Source of the DNA: Roseibium sp. MMSF_3412
Lineage (GTDB): Bacteria > Pseudomonadota > Alphaproteobacteria > Rhizobiales > Stappiaceae
DNA length: 64,000 nt
Assembly: GCF_030733265.1 (NCBI RefSeq)
Contig: NZ_JASHJI010000002.1
Span: 124,001-188,000, forward strand
Direction of reading: 5' to 3'
In this document: one piece after another, positions 18,029-27,851 of the stretch
Numbering within the stretch: position 1 is the stretch's first letter
Layout: the number at the start of each line of letters is the position of its first letter
Position numbers and translations under genes: made by a program
The notes under the pieces: model-generated
Told to the model about the DNA's origin: nothing
Databases searched by the model: none
The model's input: only the letters and a program-made list of their open reading frames with translations

Positions 18029-19126
18029 ATGAAACTATTGCACATTTTTTGGGTCGCAACATGCTTGGCTGCTACCAGCGCGTTCGCTGATACACCTCAG
18101 ATCGTGACCTGGAACATAAACGGTGGGGAGCAGGACAAAGACATATTGGCGACCAACGCGCTCGAGATGATGCACGACATAGGAAGCTTTGATGTGTTGG
18201 TGCTTCAGGAAGTTGTATCTTCGCGTCAAGTCGCAGAAATTGCCGATGAGATCGGGTTCGATCATTGGGCCATCAGCGACTTTTCTCCACCAGTGGAAAC
18301 GACCGGGCATTGGCCGAAGTCATTGGAAGTCGCGATCATAAGCCGTACACCATTTGAGAAAATCGCCGAGTGGGATACATCGGTCGACGGGTATGACCCA
18401 AGAGCGTCCAATGAAGACTGGCCGACGGAATCTCTCGATCTCGGCCTTACGATCAACGGCAGTGAACGCCCCTCGCGCGGGTTTCTGCGTGTAGATCTCG
18501 CAGATGGCCTATCAGTCTATGCCGCACATTGGAAATCGTCCGGGGGCGCAAAGGGTGACGATGATCTGAGCAATGCCGCGAAGCGTGAGAACAATGCACG
18601 CGGACTGGCTGCTGATGCCTCGGCAGTGTTGCAGAGCGGGCGAAGCGTCGTGATTGCTGGAGACTTCAATATTCAGCCGATTGGAAAACACGTCAGGGTT
18701 GGATCCAATGTTGCCGAGGATTGCAAGCCTAGTCTAAATGACTGCGGGGCTGGAGGACGCGATGGTTACGACGACAGTATGAAAATCCTGTCAGAGATCG
18801 GTTTCGGGTATCGGTTGCTGTCTGCGGAGTTGCCCCCCACCTATCTCGCCGGAAATTTTGGCCCTGGCGCAATCGACCACATCGTCGTTGCAGGACCATT
18901 AGCCAACAGTTTTCCGAACGCTGAAACCGTGTCGGTCGCAAGAAACAGGTATTTCGGTTCGGACCACAGTCCGGTTTACGCTAAGAAAGCAAACCAAGGT
19001 GTTTTGAATGCAACGTCACTGGACACTTTGGGTCGCGCGGGGAGAGACGCCGAAATTCAACGCCTAATCGGCGAAGTTCGAGAGAGGCTGGAATTGTTGG
19101 AACAACTGACGAGGGTTAGCGAGTAG
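18029..19126 (+). CDS. Exported endonuclease/exonuclease/phosphatase family protein
   Basis: A 365-residue protein with signal peptide (cut after ATSAFA, about residue 20) and ribosome binding site aggaaag. The DNase I-like (EEP) fold is shown by IVTWNINGG, VLVLQEV (metal Glu), the central AAHWKSSGGAKGDDD, IAGDFNIQP (Asp/Asn pair), and the C-terminal FGSDHSPVY (catalytic Asp-His). It likely cleaves nucleic acid or a phosphodiester outside the cytoplasm. A short C-terminal coiled-coil-like tail (IQRLIGEVRERLELLEQL) is added. Pairing with the divergent endonuclease I suggests joint use of extracellular DNA. Confidence 0.85.
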   Translation: MKLLHIFWVATCLAATSAFADTPQIVTWNINGGEQDKDILATNALEMMHDIGSFDVLVLQEVVSSRQVAEIADEIGFDHWAISDFSPPVETTGHWPKSLEVAIISRTPFEKIAEWDTSVDGYDPRASNEDWPTESLDLGLTINGSERPSRGFLRVDLADGLSVYAAHWKSSGGAKGDDDLSNAAKRENNARGLAADASAVLQSGRSVVIAGDFNIQPIGKHVRVGSNVAEDCKPSLNDCGAGGRDGYDDSMKILSEIGFGYRLLSAELPPTYLAGNFGPGAIDHIVVAGPLANSFPNAETVSVARNRYFGSDHSPVYAKKANQGVLNATSLDTLGRAGRDAEIQRLIGEVRERLELLEQLTRVSE

Positions 19127-19882
19127 CGTTGCTCGATCGAATCTGTAGTTACACCCGTTTCGGAAAGACTTAGCAGCGCCGCGATAGTGCAAACTGCGAA
19201 CGCTCAACCAACGCTAGCATCAAACAAGTGTCCTAACGACGGTGAGAAGCTAGGTAAGTTCCAACTTTCCATCGGCTTCGTTACCACAGAGTTCCACTGT
19301 ACCCATTAGAGCGATAGCGCCAGTTCAAAAAATTCAGATCAAAACTATTTTCGCGCTAGTTCAAAAGTCTTTGAAGTCCGAGGTCGACCTCAATTGTTTG
19401 AGTAACGACAGCAAGGAATTGTCAATTTGAACTCGCTGACATTTTGCAACACGAGTCGAGCAGTGTGAAGCGCACTTCCAATAAAATTTGCACCAAAGCG
19501 TCATGCGATCAACATAGCTACAGTCACAGTCCGAAGAAAGTTCCTAGCGGAAATTCATCATCATGATACCGCTGGACCGTTTCTTCCCTAGAGTAATTTT
19601 TTTCTATATAGCCTTTTTGCCGCTTCGACGCGAGAAAAACAAGCACGCGCCGTTTGTTTTCGGATTATGTTTGCTCTATTCGCTCCGACAATAGAAGCCT
19701 TCCGATAACACTTTTCAGATTAACTAAATTTTGACGTCAATATCAAAGCAGCGATTGCAACCAGTCAACTAAAAATACGTATGATAGTTGCAAAATATCA
19801 TTTTTGTTCAATTTTAAGTAGACATCGGTTACACTAGTCGCTGCAGGAATTTTTTGAGAGCATTTTTATTGGGAGATAAGCA
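19127..19882. other. Long intergenic stretch without a recognisable gene
   Basis: About 750 bases with frequent stops in all frames. The last 200 bases are AT-rich and probably carry the promoter of the subtilase operon. I find no RNA gene, transposon end or strong hairpin here. Confidence 0.45.
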
Positions 19883-21433
19883 ATGGAACGTAGGCTTCAA
19901 CATCAGTTTGATCGGATCATGGATGAAACCGCGGGCAACTACACCGATGTCATTGTTCAATTCACATCTGATCGCCGTCGGACGCTTGTTGAGCTACTTT
20001 CGGCAGCAGTTGAAACAGAACAAAATCGATCTATGGTCGTCGATGCAAAGACTATGTTTCCACCAAAGCGAAGCGCGTTTTCTGGAGAGACCTCTGCGCG
20101 ACGCGTGCTCCGAAACAAGAACGCCAGTTTGGCAGCGAACATTGCGCTTAGTGCAGTGGGCTCACTCGCGGCCACATATTTGGCACCAGATTCAATATCC
20201 CAGGTGACCAACTTCCTAAGTTCCACGACCGTCGATGAAGCCGTACAGAAGGTACGAAAGTACAAATCACAAAAGGACCGCGCAGCACCTCTGGCTATGC
20301 CGAACATCGACGCCGCGCGGATTATGGTACATCGGGGTGAGCTTAAAAAGGTGCTCGAGGAAGCTGGCGATAAGCTTGAGGGCGTTTATCAGAATGCCCA
20401 TATCCCCACGCCTAGAACCACAAAGTCCGACGGGAGCTTGGAGATTTTGGGCGGTGGTTATGAAATGACAACCTGGGGTCTTGAACGCACAAAAGCTTTA
20501 GGTGCTTGGAGTGTGTTCGGCACACGTGGCCAACGAAAAGATGGCTCAAAGGTGCGGGTCGCAGTGCTTGACACTGGTATTGACGCAACGCATCCGGACC
20601 TCTTTGGCAAAGTTAGCGACTTTGCTGAATTCGATCCCTCGGGAAACATCACTGCGCAAGGTGTGGCCAACGCACGCGACAGCGGCTCGCATGGCACCCA
20701 TGTTGCCGGAACCATTGTTGGAGGTAACGCAAGCGGAAGCTGGATTGGCATGGCACCTGACGCTGAAGTTATTGCCGGTCTCGTGCTCAACGGCGATGCG
20801 GGAGGCACACTAGCGCAAGTTATCGCGGGCATCGATTGGGCAGTAAATAACAAAGCTGAAATCGTTAACATGTCACTCGGCGGACTAACCTTTGATAGTA
20901 CTGTGGATACGCCATATCAGCGTGCTATTGTGGATGCTCTACTTAGGGGAACGCTCGTGATTGCAGCGATAGGAAATGATGGCCATCAGACTTCTGGTGC
21001 GCCAGGTAACGATTATTTTTCACTTGCCGTTGGAGCGCATGACATCCGGGACCGCTGCGCGGGCTTTAGCGGTGGTCGGACGCACATACTGCGTCAATCA
21101 AATGTCATCGACAGCGATTTTCTCCCGTTGGTATATACGAAACCAGATTTGTCAGCGCCTGGAGTTAGCATTAAATCCTGTGTTCCCAACGGTGGCTACG
21201 AGAGCTTCAATGGCACATCGATGGCTACCCCGCATGTTGCGGGTGCTGCAGCGCTACTTTATGCAGCAACTGACCTCAAAAGTCTGGCACAAGATCGGAG
21301 AGCATTTACTGCCAAAGATCTTTTGTTGGGCGGTGTGATGGACGTTGGGGAATCTGGCCAAGACCAACGGTTTGGTCACGGCGCGATAAATATTTTGAGA
21401 AGCATTGATGAAGCGATTAAACTGGGCTTTTAG
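19883..21433 (+). CDS. Subtilisin-like S8 serine peptidase
   Basis: A 516-residue peptidase with a good ribosome binding site (gggag). The catalytic triad is complete: Asp230 in VAVLDTGID, His270 in GSHGTHVAG, Ser446 in GTSMATPHVAG, plus the oxyanion Asn in AAIGND. The first 200 residues have a hydrophobic patch (NIALSAVGSLAATYLA) but no normal signal peptide, so it may act in the cytoplasm or be exported another way. The next gene overlaps its end by 29 nt and encodes an I9-like inhibitor with a signal peptide. The two form a coupled protease/inhibitor unit. Confidence 0.88.
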   Translation: MERRLQHQFDRIMDETAGNYTDVIVQFTSDRRRTLVELLSAAVETEQNRSMVVDAKTMFPPKRSAFSGETSARRVLRNKNASLAANIALSAVGSLAATYLAPDSISQVTNFLSSTTVDEAVQKVRKYKSQKDRAAPLAMPNIDAARIMVHRGELKKVLEEAGDKLEGVYQNAHIPTPRTTKSDGSLEILGGGYEMTTWGLERTKALGAWSVFGTRGQRKDGSKVRVAVLDTGIDATHPDLFGKVSDFAEFDPSGNITAQGVANARDSGSHGTHVAGTIVGGNASGSWIGMAPDAEVIAGLVLNGDAGGTLAQVIAGIDWAVNNKAEIVNMSLGGLTFDSTVDTPYQRAIVDALLRGTLVIAAIGNDGHQTSGAPGNDYFSLAVGAHDIRDRCAGFSGGRTHILRQSNVIDSDFLPLVYTKPDLSAPGVSIKSCVPNGGYESFNGTSMATPHVAGAAALLYAATDLKSLAQDRRAFTAKDLLLGGVMDVGESGQDQRFGHGAINILRSIDEAIKLGF

Positions 21434-21884
21434 CGCGAGTATTCTTGCCCTTTCATTGGTGGTTGCATGGTCGTCATCAAGAGCAATCGCTTCTGAAGCC
21501 AAAGAGACAATTGAAGCCTCTACCCAAGGAGATTTAGTGAGCGATAATTCGAAGATTTCGAAGGGATTGAGAACTCTGGTGGGCGAAGATGGCGATGCCA
21601 CTTACCAGGTCGTGATTGTTCTGAATGTACCGAAACCGGATCTTTCGCACGTGTTCGGAACGAGCAAATCAAAACAGCAGCTGGCAGACCCCACACTGCA
21701 CAAAAGCACGGCAGCCGATGCGCAGCGGGCAATTGAAGAAATAATATCGAGGTCTAACGGTACACTGCAACAACGATTAGAAAACGCGTCCAGCATCGTA
21801 GCCGTTGTAGACGCAGACACGATAAAAGAACTCGAACGATCCGAGCACGTTATTGAAATCTTGGAAAATCAGCGATTGCGCTGA
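21405..21884 (+). CDS. Exported I9 inhibitor/propeptide-like protein
   Basis: A 159-residue protein with an N-terminal signal sequence (WAFSASILALSLVVAWSSSRAIA). The mature part reads like a subtilisin propeptide (inhibitor I9) fold: YQVVIVLNVP at the first strand, helix AQRAIEEIISR, strand SIVAVVDADTIKELERS and final VIEILENQRLR. In this family the terminal strand lies in the protease active site. The gene overlaps the subtilase gene, so a free-standing inhibitor or chaperone for that enzyme is likely. ATG 21408 is an equally good start. Confidence 0.65.
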   Translation: MMKRLNWAFSASILALSLVVAWSSSRAIASEAKETIEASTQGDLVSDNSKISKGLRTLVGEDGDATYQVVIVLNVPKPDLSHVFGTSKSKQQLADPTLHKSTAADAQRAIEEIISRSNGTLQQRLENASSIVAVVDADTIKELERSEHVIEILENQRLR

Positions 21885-22324
21885 TGTTTGACACTGCTTG
21901 AGGATTTTGCGCATTGCATTAGGTCTGTCTAAATCGAACAGTCCAAAGCAACTCTTCAAAAAGTGAACCGCATTGAGAATGACCTGCTCGCCTGATTGAT
22001 CGCGTTGATAAGCATGACTTCTATGAAGGAGGAAATACCTACTCTTTTTTCAACTTATTTGGAAATTGGACGCTCGATGACAAAGTTTAGTTTGCACTGA
22101 TTTCAAAGTATCGCATCGGGTGGCTTCCACAAACAAGACTTAAGGTTGACGACATTATGCTCGGCCTGACCGCAAAGTTTTAATTGCCACGTAAGTCTCA
22201 ACAACCTCACGTCCACCGACCTCTACTTCGGGCGCGGCGACCAAAGCCTGCAAGAGCGAGAAAAGACCAATCGAAATACCTCTAACGACAGACATATTGA
22301 ACGAATTATTTGTGCGGAGAAGAT
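21885..22324. other. Intergenic stretch, no confident gene
   Basis: A minus-strand frame (MSVVRGISIGLFSLLQALV..., start near 22295) could encode a 46-residue peptide but has no ribosome binding site that I can defend. No repeat or terminator is clear. Confidence 0.35.
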
Positions 22325-25138
22325 ATGATGACCCAAGCAACGAAAAATGGGGATTCTTCGGCTGATGTAAACGACCTTAACGCACTGTTAGATGCAGTAA
22401 ATGATTCTGCAAGAAACGCTAGAACAGCACTAACCTCCCTTTTGCTTGTGACCGTTTACATTGGCGCAATGCTCGTAGCGACTACGCATGACGACCTTTT
22501 CACCGGCGGTGGAATCTCTGTTCCTCAAGTTGGATTAAAGTTGCCTATACTTGTTTCTTTTATTCTTGCGCCACTAATTTTTCTTTACATTCATGTAAGT
22601 TTATTCATTCAGTTACGAATACTTAAGAAAAGATTTCAACTCTATTGTGAAACCGCTTCGAACGCAGGATCTAGCTTTTCGCATGAGTTGGTCTATCCGT
22701 TTACATATATACATAGAGACTACGTCGGCAAAGAGCTTTCGATTACGATTAAATTAGTGACGCTTATTTCATTAGGTTTTTTACCTATATTTCTTCTATC
22801 TTTTACTTTGATGATATTTATGCCATTCCAGAATAATTTCGTAACAATTTTACACAAATTAATTTTATTTGCCGACACTATACTCGTTATTAATTTCTAT
22901 TTCCAGGATACTCTTTCATCACTGTTCTCGCGGCTACGCTCTTCGACAGCATCTTTCAAGTCTTCTGACGCAATAACCATCGCCGCCGTACTTGTTTTTG
23001 CAAGTCCGCTAACTTTTTTGCTCGTGTTTGCTCATGTCCCTGGCGACTTCAAATCTGAAGTTATCGTCGAACTCGACAGGATCTCTGCGCTTCCCGAAAA
23101 AGAGCCGTTTCCCGTCAATCCTTTACGGAAAAGCATTCATTTGGAAGACAATCCAATCGCTTTGTTTCCGTTGTCCGGAAACCCACTTGATTGGATGTGC
23201 GAAAACTGGGAAGTTGACATTACTTGCCGCTACCTGAAGCCCCAATCTGCGACGCTATTGCGAGAGACCGTATCTCCGGGAACGGTGATTAGCTTGCGCG
23301 ATAATTCCGACGCAAAGCAGATTGTCGCCGCCAACAGTGTTGGATGGGATTTACGCGGAAGGAGCCTGAGATTTGCAGCACTAAATGACAAGACACTTAG
23401 TAGTACGGATTTTAGGGAAGCCGATCTTTATGGTGCGAACTTTGAAGGCAGTAACCTTGGCAGCGCGCGCTTTGATCGCTCTCGAATAAGTCATGTGCGG
23501 TTTCATGGCACTTTTTTAGGTAGAGCAAATTTGACAGACGCGACGGCGACGTTTTCAGAATTTGGAAACGCAACGTTAGTAGAGACCACCTTTGTCAACG
23601 CGGATATGCGCGCCGCTGAATTGAAGTATGCAGACTCTCGAAATGCTGACTATACGGGCGCTCTGTTGTCTGGCGCCCATACGGAGCAGACCGATTTCAC
23701 GGGCGCAAAATTCATATGGGCAAATGCGATTGGTGCTCGTTTTGACGGCGCCGATCTGACGCAAACAAACATGGCCGGAGCTTGGTTATCTGGCGCCCAC
23801 TTGTGGCGATCCACAATTGATCGAGCGAATTTGGCAGGAGCGAGGATGACTGGCGCAAGGATGACGGGCGCTGACATTAGGTTTTCCGACTTTTCATTCG
23901 TTGATTTACGTCGCGCTGAAATGAAGGATGCTGACCTCACAGGAACAAGTCTGAAGTTTGCCCGTCTTGAAGGAGCTAAACTTGAGAATGTACGGGCTGA
24001 TTTGTCAGACTTCAGATTTGCCCGCTTTGGTATATACAATCCTGGAGGCAGTTTGCGTGAATACGAGCAAGTATTCCTCAAAAAACTTGTTTCAGATGAA
24101 CGGGCCTACCCTTTTGTTGGTGCTGAACATGTCGGAAAATATGTAATCGATAGAACTGAATTTAGTAGCAGTTATGAAACTGACACAAACAGTCTCACCG
24201 AAGTTATTTCGCAAAGTAGCTTGCATACCGACAGTTCTGGATTCCCGTCTGCGACAGATGTTTTGGCAACAGCCAATGCACTGGGTAAAGGTTTGAGGGC
24301 ACAAGTATGTGCGAATCCTGGCTCTAGCCAATTGTTTGCGCATCGATTTGCCAGTTTGATTGGATTGGAATCCGATAAAGAACTCAATCCTGCGCTGGAT
24401 GCGTTTTATTTGTTGGTGCTTGATATCTATTTACGGAAAACTGACAATGATTGCCAGCCGCTGAAGCACCTGAATCCCGATTTGGCGACCTTGCTTCGCA
24501 ATACTGAAAGCGTTCGAAGATGCGTGGCTAATTTAGGTGAGGCTGCTTTCAGTGCAGCGCCCGACCCAGGACACGGCGGATACACTGCATCGGGAAAGTG
24601 CTCAGATTTTGGATTGATGGATAACCTAAGTCCAACTAACGGCAGTCTCGTAATTCAACCGCCGCTAGGACGTGAACCAAGACGGGGAAAGGATTCAATT
24701 TGCGGTGTTGACTACGATGTGCGTACGCTCGTGGGTGCCTATTTGAAAAGCGGCGGCTCACCGCAAGCGCTAATAACGAAACCCTATGAACAGCTTTTTC
24801 CAAATGACCTACTCGACAAAATGGACTCTAGGACAGTCCAAGGACTCGTGGCAAATGATAAGAATGCGGTCACGGCAAACTTAAAGTATGACAATGGCGC
24901 TTTCTGTGCATTACTTTGCCAAGAAATTTCCGCTAACGGCACGCACTTTCCAACACCTAGATCTTTAGGAGGATGGAGCACGGTCGAATATGCAGGCGCA
25001 AAAAACCTCAAGGCCTACGCCGATTACTTGGAGCCTACATTTGCACCAATTGTCGCAAACCGTTCCCGACCATTTTGCATGAAGTTTCGAACATGGAGAG
25101 AATTGTATTCTTCCGCTCATACGCTCGCGTTCGAATGA
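22325..25138 (+). CDS. Membrane-anchored pentapeptide-repeat protein
   Basis: A 937-residue protein started at ATG 22325 behind ggagaag. The N-terminal third has five or so membrane segments (TSLLLVTVYIGAMLV, LPILVSFILAPLIFLYI, LVTLISLGFLPIFLLSF, ITIAAVLVFASPLTFLLV). A following region (about residues 340-570) consists of A(D/N)LxG-type pentapeptide repeats (ADLYGANFEGSNL, ADLTQTNMAGAWL), which form a right-handed beta-helix. The last 350 residues include Cys-containing segments and are unrecognised. Related membrane pentapeptide proteins have no settled function. It stands alone between non-coding stretches. Confidence 0.8.
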   Translation: MMTQATKNGDSSADVNDLNALLDAVNDSARNARTALTSLLLVTVYIGAMLVATTHDDLFTGGGISVPQVGLKLPILVSFILAPLIFLYIHVSLFIQLRILKKRFQLYCETASNAGSSFSHELVYPFTYIHRDYVGKELSITIKLVTLISLGFLPIFLLSFTLMIFMPFQNNFVTILHKLILFADTILVINFYFQDTLSSLFSRLRSSTASFKSSDAITIAAVLVFASPLTFLLVFAHVPGDFKSEVIVELDRISALPEKEPFPVNPLRKSIHLEDNPIALFPLSGNPLDWMCENWEVDITCRYLKPQSATLLRETVSPGTVISLRDNSDAKQIVAANSVGWDLRGRSLRFAALNDKTLSSTDFREADLYGANFEGSNLGSARFDRSRISHVRFHGTFLGRANLTDATATFSEFGNATLVETTFVNADMRAAELKYADSRNADYTGALLSGAHTEQTDFTGAKFIWANAIGARFDGADLTQTNMAGAWLSGAHLWRSTIDRANLAGARMTGARMTGADIRFSDFSFVDLRRAEMKDADLTGTSLKFARLEGAKLENVRADLSDFRFARFGIYNPGGSLREYEQVFLKKLVSDERAYPFVGAEHVGKYVIDRTEFSSSYETDTNSLTEVISQSSLHTDSSGFPSATDVLATANALGKGLRAQVCANPGSSQLFAHRFASLIGLESDKELNPALDAFYLLVLDIYLRKTDNDCQPLKHLNPDLATLLRNTESVRRCVANLGEAAFSAAPDPGHGGYTASGKCSDFGLMDNLSPTNGSLVIQPPLGREPRRGKDSICGVDYDVRTLVGAYLKSGGSPQALITKPYEQLFPNDLLDKMDSRTVQGLVANDKNAVTANLKYDNGAFCALLCQEISANGTHFPTPRSLGGWSTVEYAGAKNLKAYADYLEPTFAPIVANRSRPFCMKFRTWRELYSSAHTLAFE

Positions 25139-25279
25139 ACATTTGAAAATAAGGAATAAGAAAGTGCAGAGCCGAGCTTTTGATGTTTCAAACAAGTTTA
25201 GTTGCCTGTTCTTTCGCTCGTGATCCGAGCCACTACGGATCGTAGAACTCCAACTTTGTATTGATAATGGGAGAAAACA

Positions 25280-25371
25280 ATGAAGCGCAGACGTTTCAGT
25301 GAGGAACAGACCATTGCGGTGCTAAAGAAGAGCAAAACAAGTGCGCAGATGGATGATCTTTGCCAGCGCCA
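25280..25371 (+). pseudogene. IS3-family OrfA N-terminal fragment
   Basis: About 30 codons (MKRRRFSEEQTIAVLKKSK, ending DDLCQRH) match the beginning of an IS3-type OrfA. The frame is cut by the end of a second IS derivative starting at 25372. The rest of the first element is absent. Confidence 0.75.
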
Positions 25372-25633
25372 TGAACCGAACCGGGTTTGCCGGAGGCTGG
25401 TTGGTTTAAGTTATGCGGCTGCGGCCGTTTGATCCAGCATGGCGTAGTATTGTTCCTCTGCTTCGGCCAGAGAGATGTTTCCTATAGAAGAAACTGCGGC
25501 CCACCGGGACGGATGTTCAGCTTCATGCGTATGGCGCGTTCGCGGACTTCAGCTGAAAACTTGTTTGTAGTCTTGCTCATATCGGCTCCACTTTCTCAGA
25601 AGTTGGAGCCTCTGGCAAACCCGGTGCGGTTCA
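25372..25633 (-). mobile_element. Internally deleted IS3-family element with intact inverted repeats
   Basis: The ends are 27-bp imperfect inverted repeats beginning TGAACCG (25372-25398 and 25607-25633, 25 of 27 identical). On the minus strand the start of OrfA (MSKTTNKFSAEVRERAIRMK, from 25580) is joined to the last codons of OrfB (LAEAEEQYYAMLDQTAAAA, then stop). Everything between is deleted, leaving a 262-bp derivative that could move only with transposase supplied in trans. It interrupts another IS3 fragment. I see no clear target duplication. Confidence 0.8.
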
Positions 25634-25775
25634 TGCTTTTAGAAAACTTAAAATTGAGGTTGACTCAGTTGCCCTTAAGCGTTGATATTACCCAGCGTCA
25701 GCTTTCTTGAAATCATGCAACTTCACACGTTGTTCTAGTATTTAGAAGTCATAGGTTTTTTTGGAGTTAGTTGTA

Positions 25776-27572
25776 GTGCCTAAAGATCGCCGTCAAGCAG
25801 CACATCGCGTCAGAGTAGAAGCAGCTGAGCTCGCCCGGGAACGGACACATCCTAAACATGAGGCCAACCCTGACGAACAACGTTATGCGCCGGCGCATTA
25901 CGCGATGAGCTTTACCAAAGGTCTCGAGCATGACCCTGGATTGGGTGTTGTTGCTCAGCCCGCAGATTTTGAGAATTTCCGCTTCTGCATTGATGAGGGT
26001 TTCATCGAACCGTTTACCTCGCGTGTGCGTGTGCCAGAGGATCAATCGGAGTTGAAGTGTCGTAGGCGACAATGGGAAGCGCCGACCGCGGGTGTAGTCT
26101 ATGATCTTGAAGGTCCAGACGCACAGGCTGTAACGATGCCTCCTGCACCTGAATTGGGCAGTGCGGAACTGGCCTTTGAAATGGCCGAGGTCTATGAGCT
26201 AGCGCTCATTCGCGACATTCCCTTTACAAAATTTAGCGATGGACAAGCTACGCAGGAGCTCACTGATGCAATCGGTCGACTCAACCATCACGAATATGCA
26301 CAAAAAGGCTATCCTGGCCGCAAGAGAAAAACAGATGTGGCAGGCAAGTTAACGGATCAAAATGTGTTTCGAGGCTCGAGCCCTGGCGTTGAAAAAGGGC
26401 CATATCTCTCTCAGTTTCTTTGGGTCGGAAGCGGTCAGCCCGATAAAGGTCTGATTTCGTATGGTGCTCAACGGATCAATCAGAAAGTTCCTATTGCGAC
26501 GCCTCACGTTGATCATATGCAAATTTGGGATGATTGGCTTCAAGTCCAAAACGGCTTTGACGTCAATCATTGCGGTCATGGAGAGAACAACAAGGAGTGT
26601 AGCAAAGGTCAGGAACTGACTGATGATATCGCAGGCGATAACCGTTTCATCTACACGCCGCGCGATCTGGCAACCTATGTGCATTTCGACGCCCTCTATC
26701 AGGCCTATCTGAATGCTACGTTGATCCTTCTTGGAATGGGCACGCCGTTTGATCCCGGTTTTGCTTCGCTCTCTGGCATGCGAGACATGTATAATCCGGC
26801 GAAAGGGTCATCGATTGACAGAAACGCCGGTGGCTTCGCGCTTTACGGGCCTCCCCATATTCTCACCTTGGTCACGGAAGTTGCAACACGGGCGCTGAAA
26901 GCGGTTCGCTTCCAGAAATTCAACAACCACTTGCGCTTAAGACCGGAAGCGTTGGCTGCCCGGGTGGCAAAGGCAGCCGATCTTGATGCTTGCTTCCCCT
27001 CTCTCTGTTCCGCATTTACGGACTTCAGAGCCCAGGTGGGCAAGACAGTTGCGGTGGTTGAAAAATTCAATGACGACGCAGTAGAGTCAAAAACTGCTCT
27101 GTTACCCATGGCTTTTGCTGAAGGTTCGCCGATGCATCCAACCTACGGTGCTGGACATGCAACGGTGGCGGGTGCCTGTACAACTATCGTAAAGGCCTTT
27201 TTTGATACGGGCACTGTTCTGGGCCATCTTGATACTGACGATCCATGCGCAGATGGTAAGTTCGGCTTCTTTCACAAAATTAAAAGCGCCAACTACTATA
27301 TCCCAGTGGACGAAGGTAAAAAGCTCGACATTCAGTCCACGACGTGTCCACTAACTCTCGAAGGCGAGCTCAACAAACTCGCTGCCAATATCTCTATTGG
27401 TCGAAACATGGCAGGCGTTCACTACTTCTCCGATTATTACGACAGCTTGCGTATGGGTGAGGAAATCGCGATTGGTATGCTGGAGGAACAAGCACTCTGC
27501 TATCCAACCGATGACTTTGTTCTAAGTTTGCCCACCTTCGACGATAAGCAGGTGAGGATTGGACGAAAATGA
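25776..27572 (+). CDS. Vanadium-dependent haloperoxidase, algal bromoperoxidase type
   Basis: A 598-residue protein. I prefer GTG 25776 (SD ggag at 25763-25766) to TTG 25761. Vanadate-site residues are in the algal arrangement: Lys381 and Arg389 in KFNNHLRLRPEA (spacing 8), AGH with His461 in HPTYGAGHATVAG, and Arg543/His549 in IGRNMAGVHYFSD (spacing 6). The residue two before His461 is Ala where Ascophyllum bromoperoxidase has Ser, a position thought to influence halide preference. The enzyme oxidises halides with hydrogen peroxide. No signal peptide is visible, unlike the downstream cytochrome. The following cupredoxin and cytochrome genes may form a redox unit with it. Confidence 0.85.
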   Translation: MPKDRRQAAHRVRVEAAELARERTHPKHEANPDEQRYAPAHYAMSFTKGLEHDPGLGVVAQPADFENFRFCIDEGFIEPFTSRVRVPEDQSELKCRRRQWEAPTAGVVYDLEGPDAQAVTMPPAPELGSAELAFEMAEVYELALIRDIPFTKFSDGQATQELTDAIGRLNHHEYAQKGYPGRKRKTDVAGKLTDQNVFRGSSPGVEKGPYLSQFLWVGSGQPDKGLISYGAQRINQKVPIATPHVDHMQIWDDWLQVQNGFDVNHCGHGENNKECSKGQELTDDIAGDNRFIYTPRDLATYVHFDALYQAYLNATLILLGMGTPFDPGFASLSGMRDMYNPAKGSSIDRNAGGFALYGPPHILTLVTEVATRALKAVRFQKFNNHLRLRPEALAARVAKAADLDACFPSLCSAFTDFRAQVGKTVAVVEKFNDDAVESKTALLPMAFAEGSPMHPTYGAGHATVAGACTTIVKAFFDTGTVLGHLDTDDPCADGKFGFFHKIKSANYYIPVDEGKKLDIQSTTCPLTLEGELNKLAANISIGRNMAGVHYFSDYYDSLRMGEEIAIGMLEEQALCYPTDDFVLSLPTFDDKQVRIGRK

Positions 27573-27851
27573 GCCAACATCAGCAATAAAGGTGTAGCAT
27601 TGCACCTATTCTACTCGTGATATTCAGGCTGTCGTGAACTTTGAATAGCGTGGCTATAGCTTTCGTACCAGCGCTATGGCTGCAGGTTGTTGTCCGGCGG
27701 AAGTGTGAATGAAAAGAATCAGGAATAGAAAAAGTCTTTTTCACTACACTTTATACGACAAGAAAAAAAAAAAGAGATCCATTTTGTGCAAACTTTGTGT
27801 ATAATGTCGTGTTAAATTAGAGATTATAAGTGATGTTAAATGGAGTTGGTT

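Noticed and set aside
22155..22340. Minus-strand small frame with a hydrophobic beginning
   Set aside because: No defensible ribosome binding site and partly within the likely promoter of the pentapeptide gene.
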